Positions 9,111 through 19,749 of a DNA stretch of 64,000 nt are shown here, in pieces. Numbering within the stretch: position 1 is the stretch's first letter; every line of letters begins with the position of its first letter. Source of the stretch: Geobacter sp. SVR. Its GTDB lineage: Bacteria; Desulfobacterota; Desulfuromonadia; Geobacterales; Pseudopelobacteraceae. The notes below the pieces were generated by a model, which saw nothing but the letters and a program-made list of their open reading frames with translations, had not been told where the DNA came from and searched no databases. Location: contig NZ_AP024469.1 of assembly GCF_016865365.1 (NCBI RefSeq), forward strand, positions 4,060,501-4,124,500. Reading direction: 5' to 3'. The translations under genes and the position numbers were made by a program.

Positions 9111-10289
9111 TTATTGCACTGCATCGGCTGTCTGCGCGATTTCATACCCGGCAAAAGCCTGTTCTTCAATCGGGACTTTCCGCCAGCCCCCTGTCCCGTC
9201 ACTGCTCATGATGGCGTGCACCTTCAAGGGAACCCGCGTGGTCCGCGGATCGATCTCATGGTGCAGCGGCAGATTGAAATAGAGCAGGCGCGTACTCTGT
9301 CCGAACCGTAGCCGGCAGACCGGCGCCCCTCCGAAATCGTCGGTGGAAAATTCCGAGAACAGGACCCGGGCCAGTCGGTGATGTCGGTTGATCACCACCG
9401 AAGAATTGCCGAAACCATCTCCTTCGGGATGGTCATCGATCCTGGTCTCATCGGATGCATTGCCGAAAACCGTTACCGTTTCCCGCACACCCGGCGTGTC
9501 TTCCAGGTATTCCCCGTAGAAGCCGCTGATCACGTCCCGGTAGGCCGGATGCTCCGGCTTCGGGTTGCACTGGATCACGAACAGGGCGTCCAGTCCCTGG
9601 CGGGTCGAGAAGAACAGGCGATTGGCATGATCGACGATCTGCCGGATATTGGAGCTGTACAGGTCGCGGTACAGATAATCGAGGCAGATGATGGCCATGA
9701 AGTTGAAGCAGGACGGCCTGCTGCGGAAAAGGTAGAAGTGCCTGCCCCGGTAAAGGTCGTGGAAGGCGTCGATGTACTCCTCGCCGTGGAAGGGATGGCT
9801 CTTGGCTTCCAGGAAGACCCGCAGCCGGCCGTCGGCCTCCTTGATGGCGATGCAACACCAGTTGACCGGCATGTCCAGCACATCACCCGAATCAATATCC
9901 CGGTCCACCAGACCGATCGCTTCGGGATTATCGGACCGGAAGCGTTCCAGCAGGTCACGGTACTGCCGCAGACGGATGTGCTCAATGCCGAAAACGGTAA
10001 TAGTGTTGGGGCGGAAACGTCGCTCGATCACCGCCAGCAGGTCATCGAACCGGGAGGCGGGCAAGCACGATTCCGGAAAGATCAGGAACTGCAGTTTCTT
10101 CAGATTTCCCTCGCCGGCGGCAACCAATTCCAGTACCGACCGGACCATGCGCCACTTCTCATCCGGGTCGACCAGACCGAAGCCCGCCGCCGCCCGCCTG
10201 AGGCGGTTGGGGATCTGGGCTACCATACAGTGCAGATGGTGCCCCAGAGCGAATTCCAGGTTTACCCTTTTGTCGATGATCTCTGGCAT
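9111..10289 (-). CDS. Divergent nitrilase-fold (carbon-nitrogen hydrolase-like) protein
   Basis: I do not recognise this 392-residue protein as a named family. The order of its motifs fits the nitrilase superfamily Glu-Lys-Cys triad: Glu73 in FLIFPESCLP, Lys163 in VFLEAKSHP and Cys202 in MAIICLDYL. The spacing (90 and 39 residues) is close to that of nitrilases. I start at the ATG at 10287-10289 (MPEIID), because a longer form would overlap the Nudix gene. It begins 7 bp after that gene and so is probably co-expressed with it. Substrate unknown; the fold call is inference from three motifs. Confidence 0.55.
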   Translation of the reverse strand: MPEIIDKRVNLEFALGHHLHCMVAQIPNRLRRAAAGFGLVDPDEKWRMVRSVLELVAAGEGNLKKLQFLIFPESCLPASRFDDLLAVIERRFRPNTITVFGIEHIRLRQYRDLLERFRSDNPEAIGLVDRDIDSGDVLDMPVNWCCIAIKEADGRLRVFLEAKSHPFHGEEYIDAFHDLYRGRHFYLFRSRPSCFNFMAIICLDYLYRDLYSSNIRQIVDHANRLFFSTRQGLDALFVIQCNPKPEHPAYRDVISGFYGEYLEDTPGVRETVTVFGNASDETRIDDHPEGDGFGNSSVVINRHHRLARVLFSEFSTDDFGGAPVCRLRFGQSTRLLYFNLPLHHEIDPRTTRVPLKVHAIMSSDGTGGWRKVPIEEQAFAGYEIAQTADAVQ

Positions 10290-10296
10290 GGCCGTT

Positions 10297-10743
10297 TCAC
10301 CGCGTATCACAGGAACAAAGCGCCGGAAAGAGTTGGGCCAGTATGTAGCGTGCACCGGTTGCCATGGCATAGCCGGAAAGCTCAGCGTTGGGGACCCATG
10401 CCGCCTCGGCCACTTCCAGCTCGTTGCGCACGATATCGCAATAGACCGGCCGGCAGCGGTAATACAGGATCACGAAATGGCAGTTTTCATCCCCCGGCGT
10501 AAGGTGTTCGAAGACATCGATCAGACCTTGGATCTCGATCTCCAGCCCCACCTCTTCGTGTACCTCCCGCTTCAAGGCCTCCCGGATCGACTCGCCCAGA
10601 TCGATCTTCCCCCCCGGCATGACCCACTGATCGTTGAAAGGGGGCACACAGCGGCGGGTCAGCAGCACCCGCTGATCGTCGTCCACGATCACCGCCACCA
10701 CCGAGGTGACGATATGTTCTTTCTTAAAACGTTTATTGGTCAT
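10297..10743 (-). CDS. Nudix hydrolase
   Basis: The Nudix box is complete: the G-x5-E-x7-R-E-x2-E-E-x-G pattern is met by GKIDLGESIREAL followed by KREVHEEVGLE. This predicts Mg2+-dependent hydrolysis of a nucleoside diphosphate linked to another group X; the substrate is unknown. I place the start at the ATG at 10743 (148 residues). In-frame alternatives are an ATG at 10758 and a GTG at 10770, but the GTG lies inside the stem of the hairpin at 10762-10799. None has a good ribosome binding site. It is paired with the nitrilase-like gene, inside the arginine cluster. Confidence 0.85.
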   Translation of the reverse strand: MTNKRFKKEHIVTSVVAVIVDDDQRVLLTRRCVPPFNDQWVMPGGKIDLGESIREALKREVHEEVGLEIEIQGLIDVFEHLTPGDENCHFVILYYRCRPVYCDIVRNELEVAEAAWVPNAELSGYAMATGARYILAQLFPALCSCDTR

Positions 10744-10761
10744 GCAGGGCAACTTCATGAT

Positions 10762-10799
10762 GTCTGCCACGGAAGATCATGGCGATCTCCGTGGCAGAC
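10762..10799. terminator. Strong hairpin between argG and the Nudix gene
   Basis: Arms GTCTGCCACGGA (10762-10773) and TCCGTGGCAGAC (10788-10799) pair perfectly, and GATC/GATC extends the stem over a short ATGGC loop. There is no T-run on the minus strand after it. It may act as a mRNA 3' stabiliser or a partial terminator for argG, or it may hide the start of the Nudix gene. It covers the GTG candidate start at 10768-10770. Confidence 0.55.
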
Positions 10800-10807
10800 G
10801 GCACAGG

Positions 10808-12037
<1,230 letters not shown>

Positions 12038-12071
12038 GGATATTCTCCTTTAACAAATTGGTATGACTATT

Positions 12072-12208
12072 AGGTTGTTGAAAAACAGCCATCTCGCCGC
12101 CGTCCTCGAAACTCACTTTGTGCGGCGTAGCGCTGTTTATGCCCTTGGGTACTACGCCTCCGCAGGGCTTTCTGCGGATGCGACGATCTGACAATTTTTG
12201 AACAACCT
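12072..12208. repeat. MITE-like element with 14-bp terminal inverted repeats (copy 1)
   Basis: The 137-bp unit begins AGGTTGTTGAAAAA and ends TTTTTGAACAACCT, so its ends are inverted repeats with one mismatch. A second, 200-bp copy in the opposite orientation lies at 28697-28896. The two share nearly all of this copy, including AGCGCTGTTTA, CCCTTGGGTA and CGACGATCTGA. No ORF is supported. It fills most of the argF-argG gap (12038-12312), and nothing else is recognised there. Confidence 0.8.
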
Positions 12209-12312
12209 GAGTTTTCAACAGTCTGCTATACCAAGAAACGACACTTTTCGCCAGGCCGGGATGCCCGAGGGAACCCGTAGAGCAACGCCGGGATGGCGGA
12301 AAAGCGGCGCTT

Positions 12313-13224
12313 CTATTTCATCATGGTGGCCATGATGGCCTTTTGTATATGCAGCCGGTTTTCGGCCTCGTCCCAGACCACCGAGTGTTTTCCCTCGATC
12401 ACGCTGTCGCTGATCTCCTCCCCGCGGTGGGCCGGCAGACAGTGCAACACGATGCAATCTGGTTTGGCCAGCGAGATCAGGGCGTCATCCAGGCAATACC
12501 CGGCAAAGGCCTGTTCGCGCTGTTTCTGTTCCGATTCCTGCCCCATGCTGGCCCAGACATCGGTGTTGAGCACATCGGCGTCCCTGACCGCCACCTGCGG
12601 ATCCTTGGTCAGGGTGATCCGGCCGGGGGCCTGCAACTGTGCCCACGACATCACCCCCGCATCCGGCTCGTATCCCGCGGGACAGGCCAGGGCCAGGTCG
12701 AAACCGAAAATCGCGGCCGCCTCGATCCAGGTGTTGGCCATGTTGTTGCCGTCTCCCACCCAGGCGAACTTCAGTCCGTCATAGCCCCCCTTGTGCTCGA
12801 TGACGGTCTGCAGGTCGGCCATGATCTGACAGGGGTGGTACAGGTCGGTCAGACCATTTATGACCGGCACCGAACAGTAGCGGGCGAACTCGTCGACAAT
12901 TTCCTGGCCAAAGGTGCGGATCATGACGCCGTCACAGTAGCGCGCCATTACGCGGGCAGTATCCTTGATCGGCTCGCCCCGCCCCATCTGGGAATCCTTG
13001 TTGGAGATGAACAGTCCATGCCCCCCCAGCTGAAAGATCCCCACCTCGAAGGAGATGCGGGTGCGGGTTGAGGATTTCTCGAAGATCATCGCCAGGGTCT
13101 TGCCCTTGAGCAGATGATGCCCAACGCCCTGCCGCTGTTTTTCCTTCAGCTCCCGCGCCAGGCTCAGCAGTCCGTCCAGCTCGGTCTTGGTATAATCCCG
13201 CAATGCCAGAAAATGTCGCGCCAT
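12313..13224 (-). CDS. argF: Ornithine carbamoyltransferase
   Basis: This enzyme makes citrulline from ornithine and carbamoyl phosphate. It is 303 residues. The carbamoyl-phosphate-binding motif is EKSSTRTRISFE, with HPCQIMADLQT in the middle and the ornithine-binding HCLPAHRGEE near the C-terminus. It begins 8 bp after argD in the order argB-argD-argF, consistent with co-transcription. Confidence 0.98.
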   Translation of the reverse strand: MARHFLALRDYTKTELDGLLSLARELKEKQRQGVGHHLLKGKTLAMIFEKSSTRTRISFEVGIFQLGGHGLFISNKDSQMGRGEPIKDTARVMARYCDGVMIRTFGQEIVDEFARYCSVPVINGLTDLYHPCQIMADLQTVIEHKGGYDGLKFAWVGDGNNMANTWIEAAAIFGFDLALACPAGYEPDAGVMSWAQLQAPGRITLTKDPQVAVRDADVLNTDVWASMGQESEQKQREQAFAGYCLDDALISLAKPDCIVLHCLPAHRGEEISDSVIEGKHSVVWDEAENRLHIQKAIMATMMK

Positions 13225-13232
13225 CTCTCCTC

Positions 13233-14429
13233 CTACGCTACCACTTCGGCAAAGATGCCGTCCAGGGTTGCGATCATCGTATCAATTTCCTGCTTGGTCA
13301 CCACCAGAGGGGGCACGAAACGCAGCACCGTGTCGTGGGTCACATTGAGCAGCAAGCCCCGCTCATGGCCCTTCTTGACGATCTCCGCGCCGGGAATGTT
13401 CAGGCTCATGCCGATCATCAGGCCGATGCCGCGCACCTCGGTTACGAAAGGATATTTTTTCCCCAGTGTTTCCAGCTCTCCCAGAAGATACTCGCCGATC
13501 TCCTCCGTCCGGTTGAGGATGCCCTCCTCCAGGATGGTCCGTATTGTGGCGATGGCTGCCGCACAGACCAACGGGTTGCCGCCGAAGGTGGAACCGTGGG
13601 TGCCGGGGGTGAAGGCGGATGCGAATTCCTCACGGGCCAGCATGGTGCCGATCGGGGCGCCGCCGGCCAGGGCCTTTGCCAGGGTCATGATGTCGGGCAC
13701 CACGCCGAAATGTTCGTAGGCGAACAGCGTGCCGGTGCGTCCCATGCCGACCTGCACTTCGTCGAAGATCAACAGCAGGCCGTGCTGGTCGCAGATACGC
13801 CGCACCTCCTGGAAATAGCCGGTTGAAGGGATGTTGACCCCCCCCTCCCCCTGGATCGGCTCCAGCATGATCGCGCAGGTATTGGGAGTGACAGCCGCTG
13901 CCAGGGCAGCCGCATCGTTGAAGGGCACGTGGGTGAAGCCATGCAGCAGCGGGTCGAAAAAGCGCTGCACCTTTTCCTGGCCGGTGGCGGATACGGTGGC
14001 CATGGTGCGGCCGTGGAACGACTCGGCCGCGGTAATGATCTCGTAACGCTGGGGGCCGAACTTGTCCCGGCTGTACTTGCGCGCCAGTTTGATGGCCGCC
14101 TCGTTTGCCTCGGCCCCGCTGTTGCAGAAAAAGGCCCTGTCGGCAAAGGAGTGGCTGCACAACAGCTCGGCCAGCTCGATCTGCTGGGGAACCTGATAGT
14201 AATTGGAGCAGTGGATCAGCTCGGCCGCCTGGTGCTGCAGGGCCGCAACCACCCGGGGATGGCAGTGTCCCAGGTTGTTGACCGCCACCCCTCCCAGGAA
14301 ATCGAGGTATTCCCTGCCGTCCGCGTCCCACAGGCGGCAGCCCGCCCCTCTGACCGGCACGATCGGATAGCGGCCATAGGTTTTCATGATGTACTTGTCC
14401 GACTTTTCGATCCACTGCTGAGAATTCAT
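13233..14429 (-). CDS. argD: Acetylornithine aminotransferase
   Basis: This class III PLP aminotransferase converts N-acetylglutamate semialdehyde to N-acetylornithine. I start at the ATG at 14427-14429 (MNSQQWIEKSD), because the upstream TTG at 14441 overlaps the GGAGAT ribosome binding site; this gives 398 residues. Motifs are FLGGVAVNNLGHCHPRVV, FFCNSGAEANEAAIKLARK, LLIFDEVQVGMGRTG and the Schiff-base lysine in IMTLAKALAGG. Some family members also serve lysine synthesis (DapC activity). Confidence 0.96.
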   Translation of the reverse strand: MNSQQWIEKSDKYIMKTYGRYPIVPVRGAGCRLWDADGREYLDFLGGVAVNNLGHCHPRVVAALQHQAAELIHCSNYYQVPQQIELAELLCSHSFADRAFFCNSGAEANEAAIKLARKYSRDKFGPQRYEIITAAESFHGRTMATVSATGQEKVQRFFDPLLHGFTHVPFNDAAALAAAVTPNTCAIMLEPIQGEGGVNIPSTGYFQEVRRICDQHGLLLIFDEVQVGMGRTGTLFAYEHFGVVPDIMTLAKALAGGAPIGTMLAREEFASAFTPGTHGSTFGGNPLVCAAAIATIRTILEEGILNRTEEIGEYLLGELETLGKKYPFVTEVRGIGLMIGMSLNIPGAEIVKKGHERGLLLNVTHDTVLRFVPPLVVTKQEIDTMIATLDGIFAEVVA

Positions 14430-14516
14430 AGGTATCTCCAAACTCGATTGGAACGTGTATTTTCCCGGGTCAAGGAGGCTCGCAGGCCAACGCCGAGATT
14501 GGGAGAATTCGCTCCG

Positions 14517-15395
14517 CTACTGTACTATTTCAGTGCCTATGCCGATGTCGGTAAATATCTCCAACAGCACCGCGTGCTCTACCCGGCCGTCGATGATATG
14601 GGCCTTCTTGACCCCGTCGCGGATGGCATCCGCGCAGCAGACCACCTTGGGAATCATACCGCCGGTGATGGCCTCCTCCTGGATCAAGCGGTGCATGTCA
14701 GCCACGGCAATGGTAGACAGGAGCGCCCCGGACTTGTCCTTGACCCCTTCGATGTCTGTCAGCAGGATCAGTTTCTCGGCATCCAACGCCGCCGCCACCC
14801 GGCCGGCCACCAGGTCGGCGTTGATGTTGTAGCTCTCCCCTTCCGGCCCGACACCTACCGGAGCGATCACCGGCAGATAGCTGCCCTGCTCGAGGGTTCT
14901 GATCAGATCGGTATTCACCTTGACCACGTCCCCCACGTAGCCGATGTCCACCTGCTCCACCCGGCCATCCTCACCCGGCACATCCTGGAGCAGTTTTTTG
15001 GACAACAGCAGCGTGCCATCCTTGCCCGACAACCCGACAGCCCGGCCGCCATGCTGGTTGAGATAGCCCACGACCTCCTTGTTGACCTGCCCCACCAGCA
15101 CCATCTCCACCACCGACATGGTTTCCGCGTCGGTTACCCGCATACCCTTCACAAATTGGGAAACGATGCCGTAGCGCTTGAGGGTTTCGTTGATCTGCGG
15201 ACCGCCGCCGTGGACGATGACGGCATTGATGCCCAGCGACCTGAGCATGATCACGTCCAGCGCGAAAGATTCCTTGAGTCGCTCGTCCGCCATGGCATGG
15301 CCGCCGTACTTGATCACAAAGGTCTTTCCCGAAAAACGGCGGATGTACGGCAGTGCTTCCATCAGCGTATTGGCTTTGTCGATCAGGTGTTTCAT
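14517..15395 (-). CDS. argB: Acetylglutamate kinase
   Basis: This enzyme phosphorylates N-acetylglutamate, the second and usually feedback-controlled step of arginine synthesis. It is 292 residues. The amino-acid kinase fold motifs are [28 protein letters not shown] and [14 protein letters not shown]. The N-terminal helix [21 protein letters not shown] is typical of hexameric, arginine-inhibited forms, so feedback inhibition is likely. It is the first gene of the arginine run, preceded by GAGGGAACC. Confidence 0.97.
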   Translation of the reverse strand: MKHLIDKANTLMEALPYIRRFSGKTFVIKYGGHAMADERLKESFALDVIMLRSLGINAVIVHGGGPQINETLKRYGIVSQFVKGMRVTDAETMSVVEMVLVGQVNKEVVGYLNQHGGRAVGLSGKDGTLLLSKKLLQDVPGEDGRVEQVDIGYVGDVVKVNTDLIRTLEQGSYLPVIAPVGVGPEGESYNINADLVAGRVAAALDAEKLILLTDIEGVKDKSGALLSTIAVADMHRLIQEEAITGGMIPKVVCCADAIRDGVKKAHIIDGRVEHAVLLEIFTDIGIGTEIVQ

Positions 15396-15478
15396 ACCGG
15401 GTTCCCTCGATTTGAAAATAAAAATGCCAGCCGTGAAAGGTGGCAGCTCGGCACCCTGTAAACCGGGGTGTAACGGAT

Positions 15479-16591
15479 TCAGCGTGCCGGCAGCATCATG
15501 GTGACGGTCGTTCCGCGCCCCGGCTCGCTGGCGATGGTGAGCGTGCCATCATGCTGACGGACGAATTCCCGCGCGTAGAACAGTCCCAGGCCGAAACCGC
15601 GCACCTGTCCGGTACAGTCCGGATCCACCTGGTAGAACTTCTCGAACACCTTCTCGGACGCCTCCCGCGGGATACCGATTCCTGAATCGCTCACCGTGAT
15701 CGTGATCGAGCCATCGTTCTCGGCAGCACTGATGACCACCCGACCGGTGTCGTACGAGAACTTGTAGGCGTTCTCAACGATCTGCTGAAGCGCAAAGACG
15801 ATTTTGGTACGATCAAGCTGCATGTCCGGCAGCGGCGACTCGTTGAATTCCGTTTCCACCCCCGGCTTGCCCTGTGCCTCCCGCGAACATTGCAAGACTT
15901 CGGATATGAGCAGGTTCAGATCGCAGGCCTCGAGGTCCAGCCCTCTGCCCCCTTCCATCACCTGGCTGAAGATCAGCAGGTCGTTCACCATGCGATCCAG
16001 ATAGACCGTTTCCTCATGGGCAAGGGTAACATTCCGGCAAAGCCACTCGTCACTGTTTTCCCGTGCGCTGCGCTGGATGTTCTGGAGAAACAGCGAAATA
16101 GCGGTGATCGGCGTACGCAGCTTGTGAGAGATGAGCGAGAGGAAATGGCTTTTGAGCCGGTCGAGCTGTTTGAGGTTGGCCAGTTCCTCCTTGAGGTATT
16201 TCCGGCCAAGGGCCTTTGCCACAGCAGTCCTGAGCTGCAACAGGTTCAGCGGCTTGCTGATGAAGTCGTCGGCCCCCTCCCTGAGGGCTTTCAGCAGGAC
16301 CTCCTTATGGGTAAAACCGGTCATGATGATGACTGCGGCAGTCGGATCGATCTCCTTGATCCGCCGGAGCAGGTCAATGCCATCCTCGCCCGGCATCATG
16401 ACATCCGCAAGAACCAGGTCGTGGCGCTCCTTTTCGTACGCCTTGAGCGCTTCGTGACAGTTCCCGGCCTGCGCTACGCGGTATTCTCCCAGCGCGCGTG
16501 TGCAAAAATCACGAATGATCTTTTCATCATCGACAACCAGGACCGCCGCGTTGACGGCCGATGCCCCCGGTCCGGCGCTAGCCAACCGCAA
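15479..16591 (-). CDS. Response regulator-histidine kinase hybrid
   Basis: The protein (370 residues from the TTG at 16591) has an N-terminal receiver domain with phospho-acceptor Asp63 ([11 protein letters not shown]) and conserved Thr/Lys (IIMTG, ISKP). A HisKA domain follows with His156 in [11 protein letters not shown], then a HATPase with N box VENAYKFS, G1 DSGIGI and G2 GFGLGL. There is no membrane helix. The start is uncertain: no ATG exists before the receiver domain, and TTGs at 16591 and 16585 both lie in the end of alaS, after AGAGG. Such REC-HK proteins act downstream of other kinases; the partner is unknown. Confidence 0.85.
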   Translation of the reverse strand: MRLASAGPGASAVNAAVLVVDDEKIIRDFCTRALGEYRVAQAGNCHEALKAYEKERHDLVLADVMMPGEDGIDLLRRIKEIDPTAAVIIMTGFTHKEVLLKALREGADDFISKPLNLLQLRTAVAKALGRKYLKEELANLKQLDRLKSHFLSLISHKLRTPITAISLFLQNIQRSARENSDEWLCRNVTLAHEETVYLDRMVNDLLIFSQVMEGGRGLDLEACDLNLLISEVLQCSREAQGKPGVETEFNESPLPDMQLDRTKIVFALQQIVENAYKFSYDTGRVVISAAENDGSITITVSDSGIGIPREASEKVFEKFYQVDPDCTGQVRGFGLGLFYAREFVRQHDGTLTIASEPGRGTTVTMMLPAR

Positions 16592-19214
16592 GTACCTCTG
16601 CCGCCTTGGCCAGTGCCGTTTCCAGGTGTTCGGGCTGCGATCCCCCGGCTTGCGCCAGTTCCGGTTTTCCGCCGCCGCTGCCCCCCACCACCGGTGCCAG
16701 AGCTTTGATCACGTCGCCGGCCTTGACCCGTGCACTGAGCTCTTTGGTAACCGCCACCAGCAGGTTGGCCTTGCCGCCAATGGCTGCGCCGAGCACGATC
16801 ACCCCTTCGCCGATCCTGTCCTTGAGCGTGTCCGAAAGATCACGCAGGGCCTTGACATCCTCGACCTGCACCTTGACAGCCAGCAGTTTGATGCCGTTGA
16901 CCTCGCTGGCCTGTGCCAGCAGATCTCCGGAAGCGGCCGCGTTGAGCTTGCCCTGCAAGGATTCGATTTCGCGCTGCAGTTCCTTCTGACGGTTCAGCAC
17001 CTTTTCCAGGCGATCCAGGGGATTGCCACCCTCGGCCTTGAGCAGAGAAGCCATGGCCCGCTGCTCATCCTCCATCTGCCTGATGGATGCCAGAGCTCCC
17101 GTGCCGGTCAGCGCCTCGATGCGCCGCACCCCGGCGGCGATACCAGCTTCGGATACGATCTTGAACAGACCGATGTCGCCGGCGGCGCGCACGTGGGTAC
17201 CGCCGCACAGCTCCATGCTGACATCTCCCACCCGGACGACACGCACCGAATCCCCGTATTTTTCGTCGAACAGTGCCGTGGCTCCCGCCTCCATTGCCTC
17301 GTTGATCCCCATCTCTGACACGCTTACCGGGTCGTTTTCCATGACATAGGTGTTGACCAGGTCCTCCACCCGGCGGAGCTCTTCCGGGCTCATGGCGGAG
17401 AAATGGGTAAAGTCGAAGCGCAGGCGGTCGCTGGAGACCAGGGAGCCCGCCTGTTTGACGTGGTCTCCCAGCACCTTGCGCAAGGCGGTCTGCAGCAGAT
17501 GGGTGGCGGTATGGTTCCTGGCGGTGGCATTCCGTTCCGGGCGCGCAACCTTCAGATCGGCGGCGTCCCCCTTTCTGAGCGTCCCTTCCTTGACCAGGGC
17601 GTGATGCACGATCAGATCGGGATAGGGACGGCTGGTGGAAAGCACCTCCAGGTGCGCGTTTCCGGTGGAGATGGTGCCGCAGTCCCCTTTCTGTCCGCCG
17701 GATTCGCCGTAAAAGGGGGTTGCTTCGGTCACCACCTCGACACTGTCGCCAGCCTGGGCACTTTCGACCTCCGCACTCTCCCGCACGATCGCCACGACAG
17801 CGGCATAGGTCGACATCTCCTCGTAGCCCGTGAAAGCTGTCCGCAGGCCGCGATTGTGGAGTTCCTTGTAGATCTGGGCGATGCCTTCCTCCCCCGACCC
17901 TTTCCAATGCTCGCGCGCCTGTTCGCGCTGCCGTTCCATGCAGCTCTCGAATCCGGCCTCGTCGATGCTGAAGCCTTCGCTCTCCACGATATCGGCGGTC
18001 AGGTCGGTCGGAAATCCGAAGGTGTCGTAGAGCCTGAAAAGCACATCACCGGGAATCTGGCGTTCCCCGGCCGCACGCAGGCGCGCCACTTCGTCATTGA
18101 GGATCGCCAGCCCCCGGTCGAGCGTTTCGGCAAAGCGCTGTTCCTCGGCCAGGATCACCTTCTTGATGTATGCCTCACGCTCCAGCAGTTCGGGATAGGC
18201 TTCGGCCATCATGTCGCGCACCGCATCCACGGTGTGATAGAGCATCGGCTCGGCAAAGCCGAGCATCTTGGCGTGGCGGGCCGCGCGGCGCATGATGCGG
18301 CGCAGGACATAACCGCGCCCTTCATTGCTGGGCAAGGCCCCGTCGCAGATCAGGAAGGTCGCGGCACGGGCATGGTCGGCGATGACCCGCATGGAGACAT
18401 CGTCCTTGTCGACGGCTCCGTAACGCTTGCCGGAGAGCCGTTCCACATGGCGGATGATGCCCTGCAGCAGGTCCGTATCGTAATTGGAGAGGACCCCCTG
18501 CATGACCGCCGAAATGCGCTCCAGACCCATGCCGGTATCAACCGAGGGCTTGGGCAGCGGGGTCAGTACGCCGTCCGGGGAGCGGTCGAACTGCATGAAC
18601 ACGTTGTTCCAGATCTCCATGTAGCGGTCGCAGTCGCACCCCACGGTACAGTCCGGGCTGTTGCAACCAGCCTCGGGTCCCTGGTCGTAGAAGATTTCGG
18701 AGCAGGGGCCGCAGGGGCCGGTGTCGCCCATGGACCAGAAGTTGTCCTTCTCGCCGAAGCGGAAGATGCGCTCGCGCGGCACCCCTTCCTGCAGGTGCCA
18801 GATGTCGGCGGCCTCGTCGTCGTCCGTGTACACCGACACGTACAGGCGGTTTTTGTCCAGCCCCATATCCTTGGTCAGGAATTCCCAGGCATAGGCGATG
18901 GCTTCCTTTTTGAAATAATCGCCAAAGGAGAAGTTGCCGAGCATTTCGAAAAAGGTATGATGGCGAGCAGTGCGCCCCACGTTCTCCAGGTCGTTATGCT
19001 TGCCACCAGCCCGTACGCACTTCTGGGAGCTGCAGGCGCGGGTGTAGTCCCGTTTCTCCAGGCCGAGAAAGCAATCCTTGAACTGGTTCATGCCGGCATT
19101 CGCAAACATCAGGGTCGGATCGTTCTTGGGAATGATCCCCGAGCTGGACACAATCGTATGCCCCCGGTCGGCAAAAAATTTGAGAAAACGTGCGCGAATA
19201 TCTTTTCCTGTCAT
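16578..19214 (-). CDS. alaS: Alanyl-tRNA synthetase
   Basis: This class II synthetase charges tRNA-Ala and edits mischarged Ser and Gly. It is 878 residues from the ATG at 19212-19214 ([10 protein letters not shown]), preceded by ATGAGGATACCA; that upstream in-frame ATG merely contains the binding site. Motifs are [46 protein letters not shown], the editing site [12 protein letters not shown] and the zinc motif [13 protein letters not shown]. The C-terminal domain ([13 protein letters not shown]..., [15 protein letters not shown]) is complete. Its 3' end overlaps the hybrid kinase start. Confidence 0.98.
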   Translation of the reverse strand: MTGKDIRARFLKFFADRGHTIVSSSGIIPKNDPTLMFANAGMNQFKDCFLGLEKRDYTRACSSQKCVRAGGKHNDLENVGRTARHHTFFEMLGNFSFGDYFKKEAIAYAWEFLTKDMGLDKNRLYVSVYTDDDEAADIWHLQEGVPRERIFRFGEKDNFWSMGDTGPCGPCSEIFYDQGPEAGCNSPDCTVGCDCDRYMEIWNNVFMQFDRSPDGVLTPLPKPSVDTGMGLERISAVMQGVLSNYDTDLLQGIIRHVERLSGKRYGAVDKDDVSMRVIADHARAATFLICDGALPSNEGRGYVLRRIMRRAARHAKMLGFAEPMLYHTVDAVRDMMAEAYPELLEREAYIKKVILAEEQRFAETLDRGLAILNDEVARLRAAGERQIPGDVLFRLYDTFGFPTDLTADIVESEGFSIDEAGFESCMERQREQAREHWKGSGEEGIAQIYKELHNRGLRTAFTGYEEMSTYAAVVAIVRESAEVESAQAGDSVEVVTEATPFYGESGGQKGDCGTISTGNAHLEVLSTSRPYPDLIVHHALVKEGTLRKGDAADLKVARPERNATARNHTATHLLQTALRKVLGDHVKQAGSLVSSDRLRFDFTHFSAMSPEELRRVEDLVNTYVMENDPVSVSEMGINEAMEAGATALFDEKYGDSVRVVRVGDVSMELCGGTHVRAAGDIGLFKIVSEAGIAAGVRRIEALTGTGALASIRQMEDEQRAMASLLKAEGGNPLDRLEKVLNRQKELQREIESLQGKLNAAASGDLLAQASEVNGIKLLAVKVQVEDVKALRDLSDTLKDRIGEGVIVLGAAIGGKANLLVAVTKELSARVKAGDVIKALAPVVGGSGGGKPELAQAGGSQPEHLETALAKAAEVLAVG

Positions 19215-19269
19215 TGGTATCCTCATGATTATAGTAGCGAAACCGGCAGCTTGTTTCCCAGCCTCGGCA

Positions 19270-19749
19270 CTATCGCTCTTTCAAGACCCGCAGTATTGTC
19301 GCAATTCCGAATCCGCGCCGCTGCAGGAACCCTACTACCCTACGCTTTTCCCGGTCATCGGCCGAGGCGTTGGAAAAGGAGGGAAACCGTTTTTCCAGTG
19401 TGCACCGCACTTCGTCCGACTCGTCATGTTCCCCGGCGATACGCGCCGATACTTCGTCGATCATGTCAGCCGGCACGCCACACCGGCGCATTTCCAGCCT
19501 AAGACGCGGACCGAAGAAGCGCCCCGCAGAAACTGCCGACTCAGCGAAACGCTCGGCAAAACGGTGGTCGCTGATCAGCTTTTCGTTCTCCAGGCGATGA
19601 AGCGCCGCCTCGGCATCTTCTTCCGGAAAGCCCCTGACCAACAATTTCTCGTACAGTTTGGCCCTGGTATAGTCCCGTGCTGCCAGAAGCCTCAGCGCGT
19701 ACTGCCAGGCCCGCTCGGGGGACGGGTTTTCAATACTTTTCGATCTCAA
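19270..19749 (-). CDS. recX: RecX regulatory protein
   Basis: This 159-residue helical protein binds and inhibits RecA filaments. Three-helix repeats are visible ([63 protein letters not shown]), as is usual in RecX. The start appears to be a TTG at 19747-19749 inside the end of pilT (20-bp overlap), implying translational coupling. recA itself lies just beyond pilT on the same strand, so pilT is wedged between recA and its modulator. Confidence 0.9.
   Translation of the reverse strand: MRSKSIENPSPERAWQYALRLLAARDYTRAKLYEKLLVRGFPEEDAEAALHRLENEKLISDHRFAERFAESAVSAGRFFGPRLRLEMRRCGVPADMIDEVSARIAGEHDESDEVRCTLEKRFPSFSNASADDREKRRVVGFLQRRGFGIATILRVLKER

Noticed and set aside
17403-19502. A 699-codon plus-strand open frame opposite alaS
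   Set aside because: It is antisense to a clear alaS gene with all family motifs. Its length follows from the GC-rich codon pattern of alaS, and its translation shows no recognised domain.
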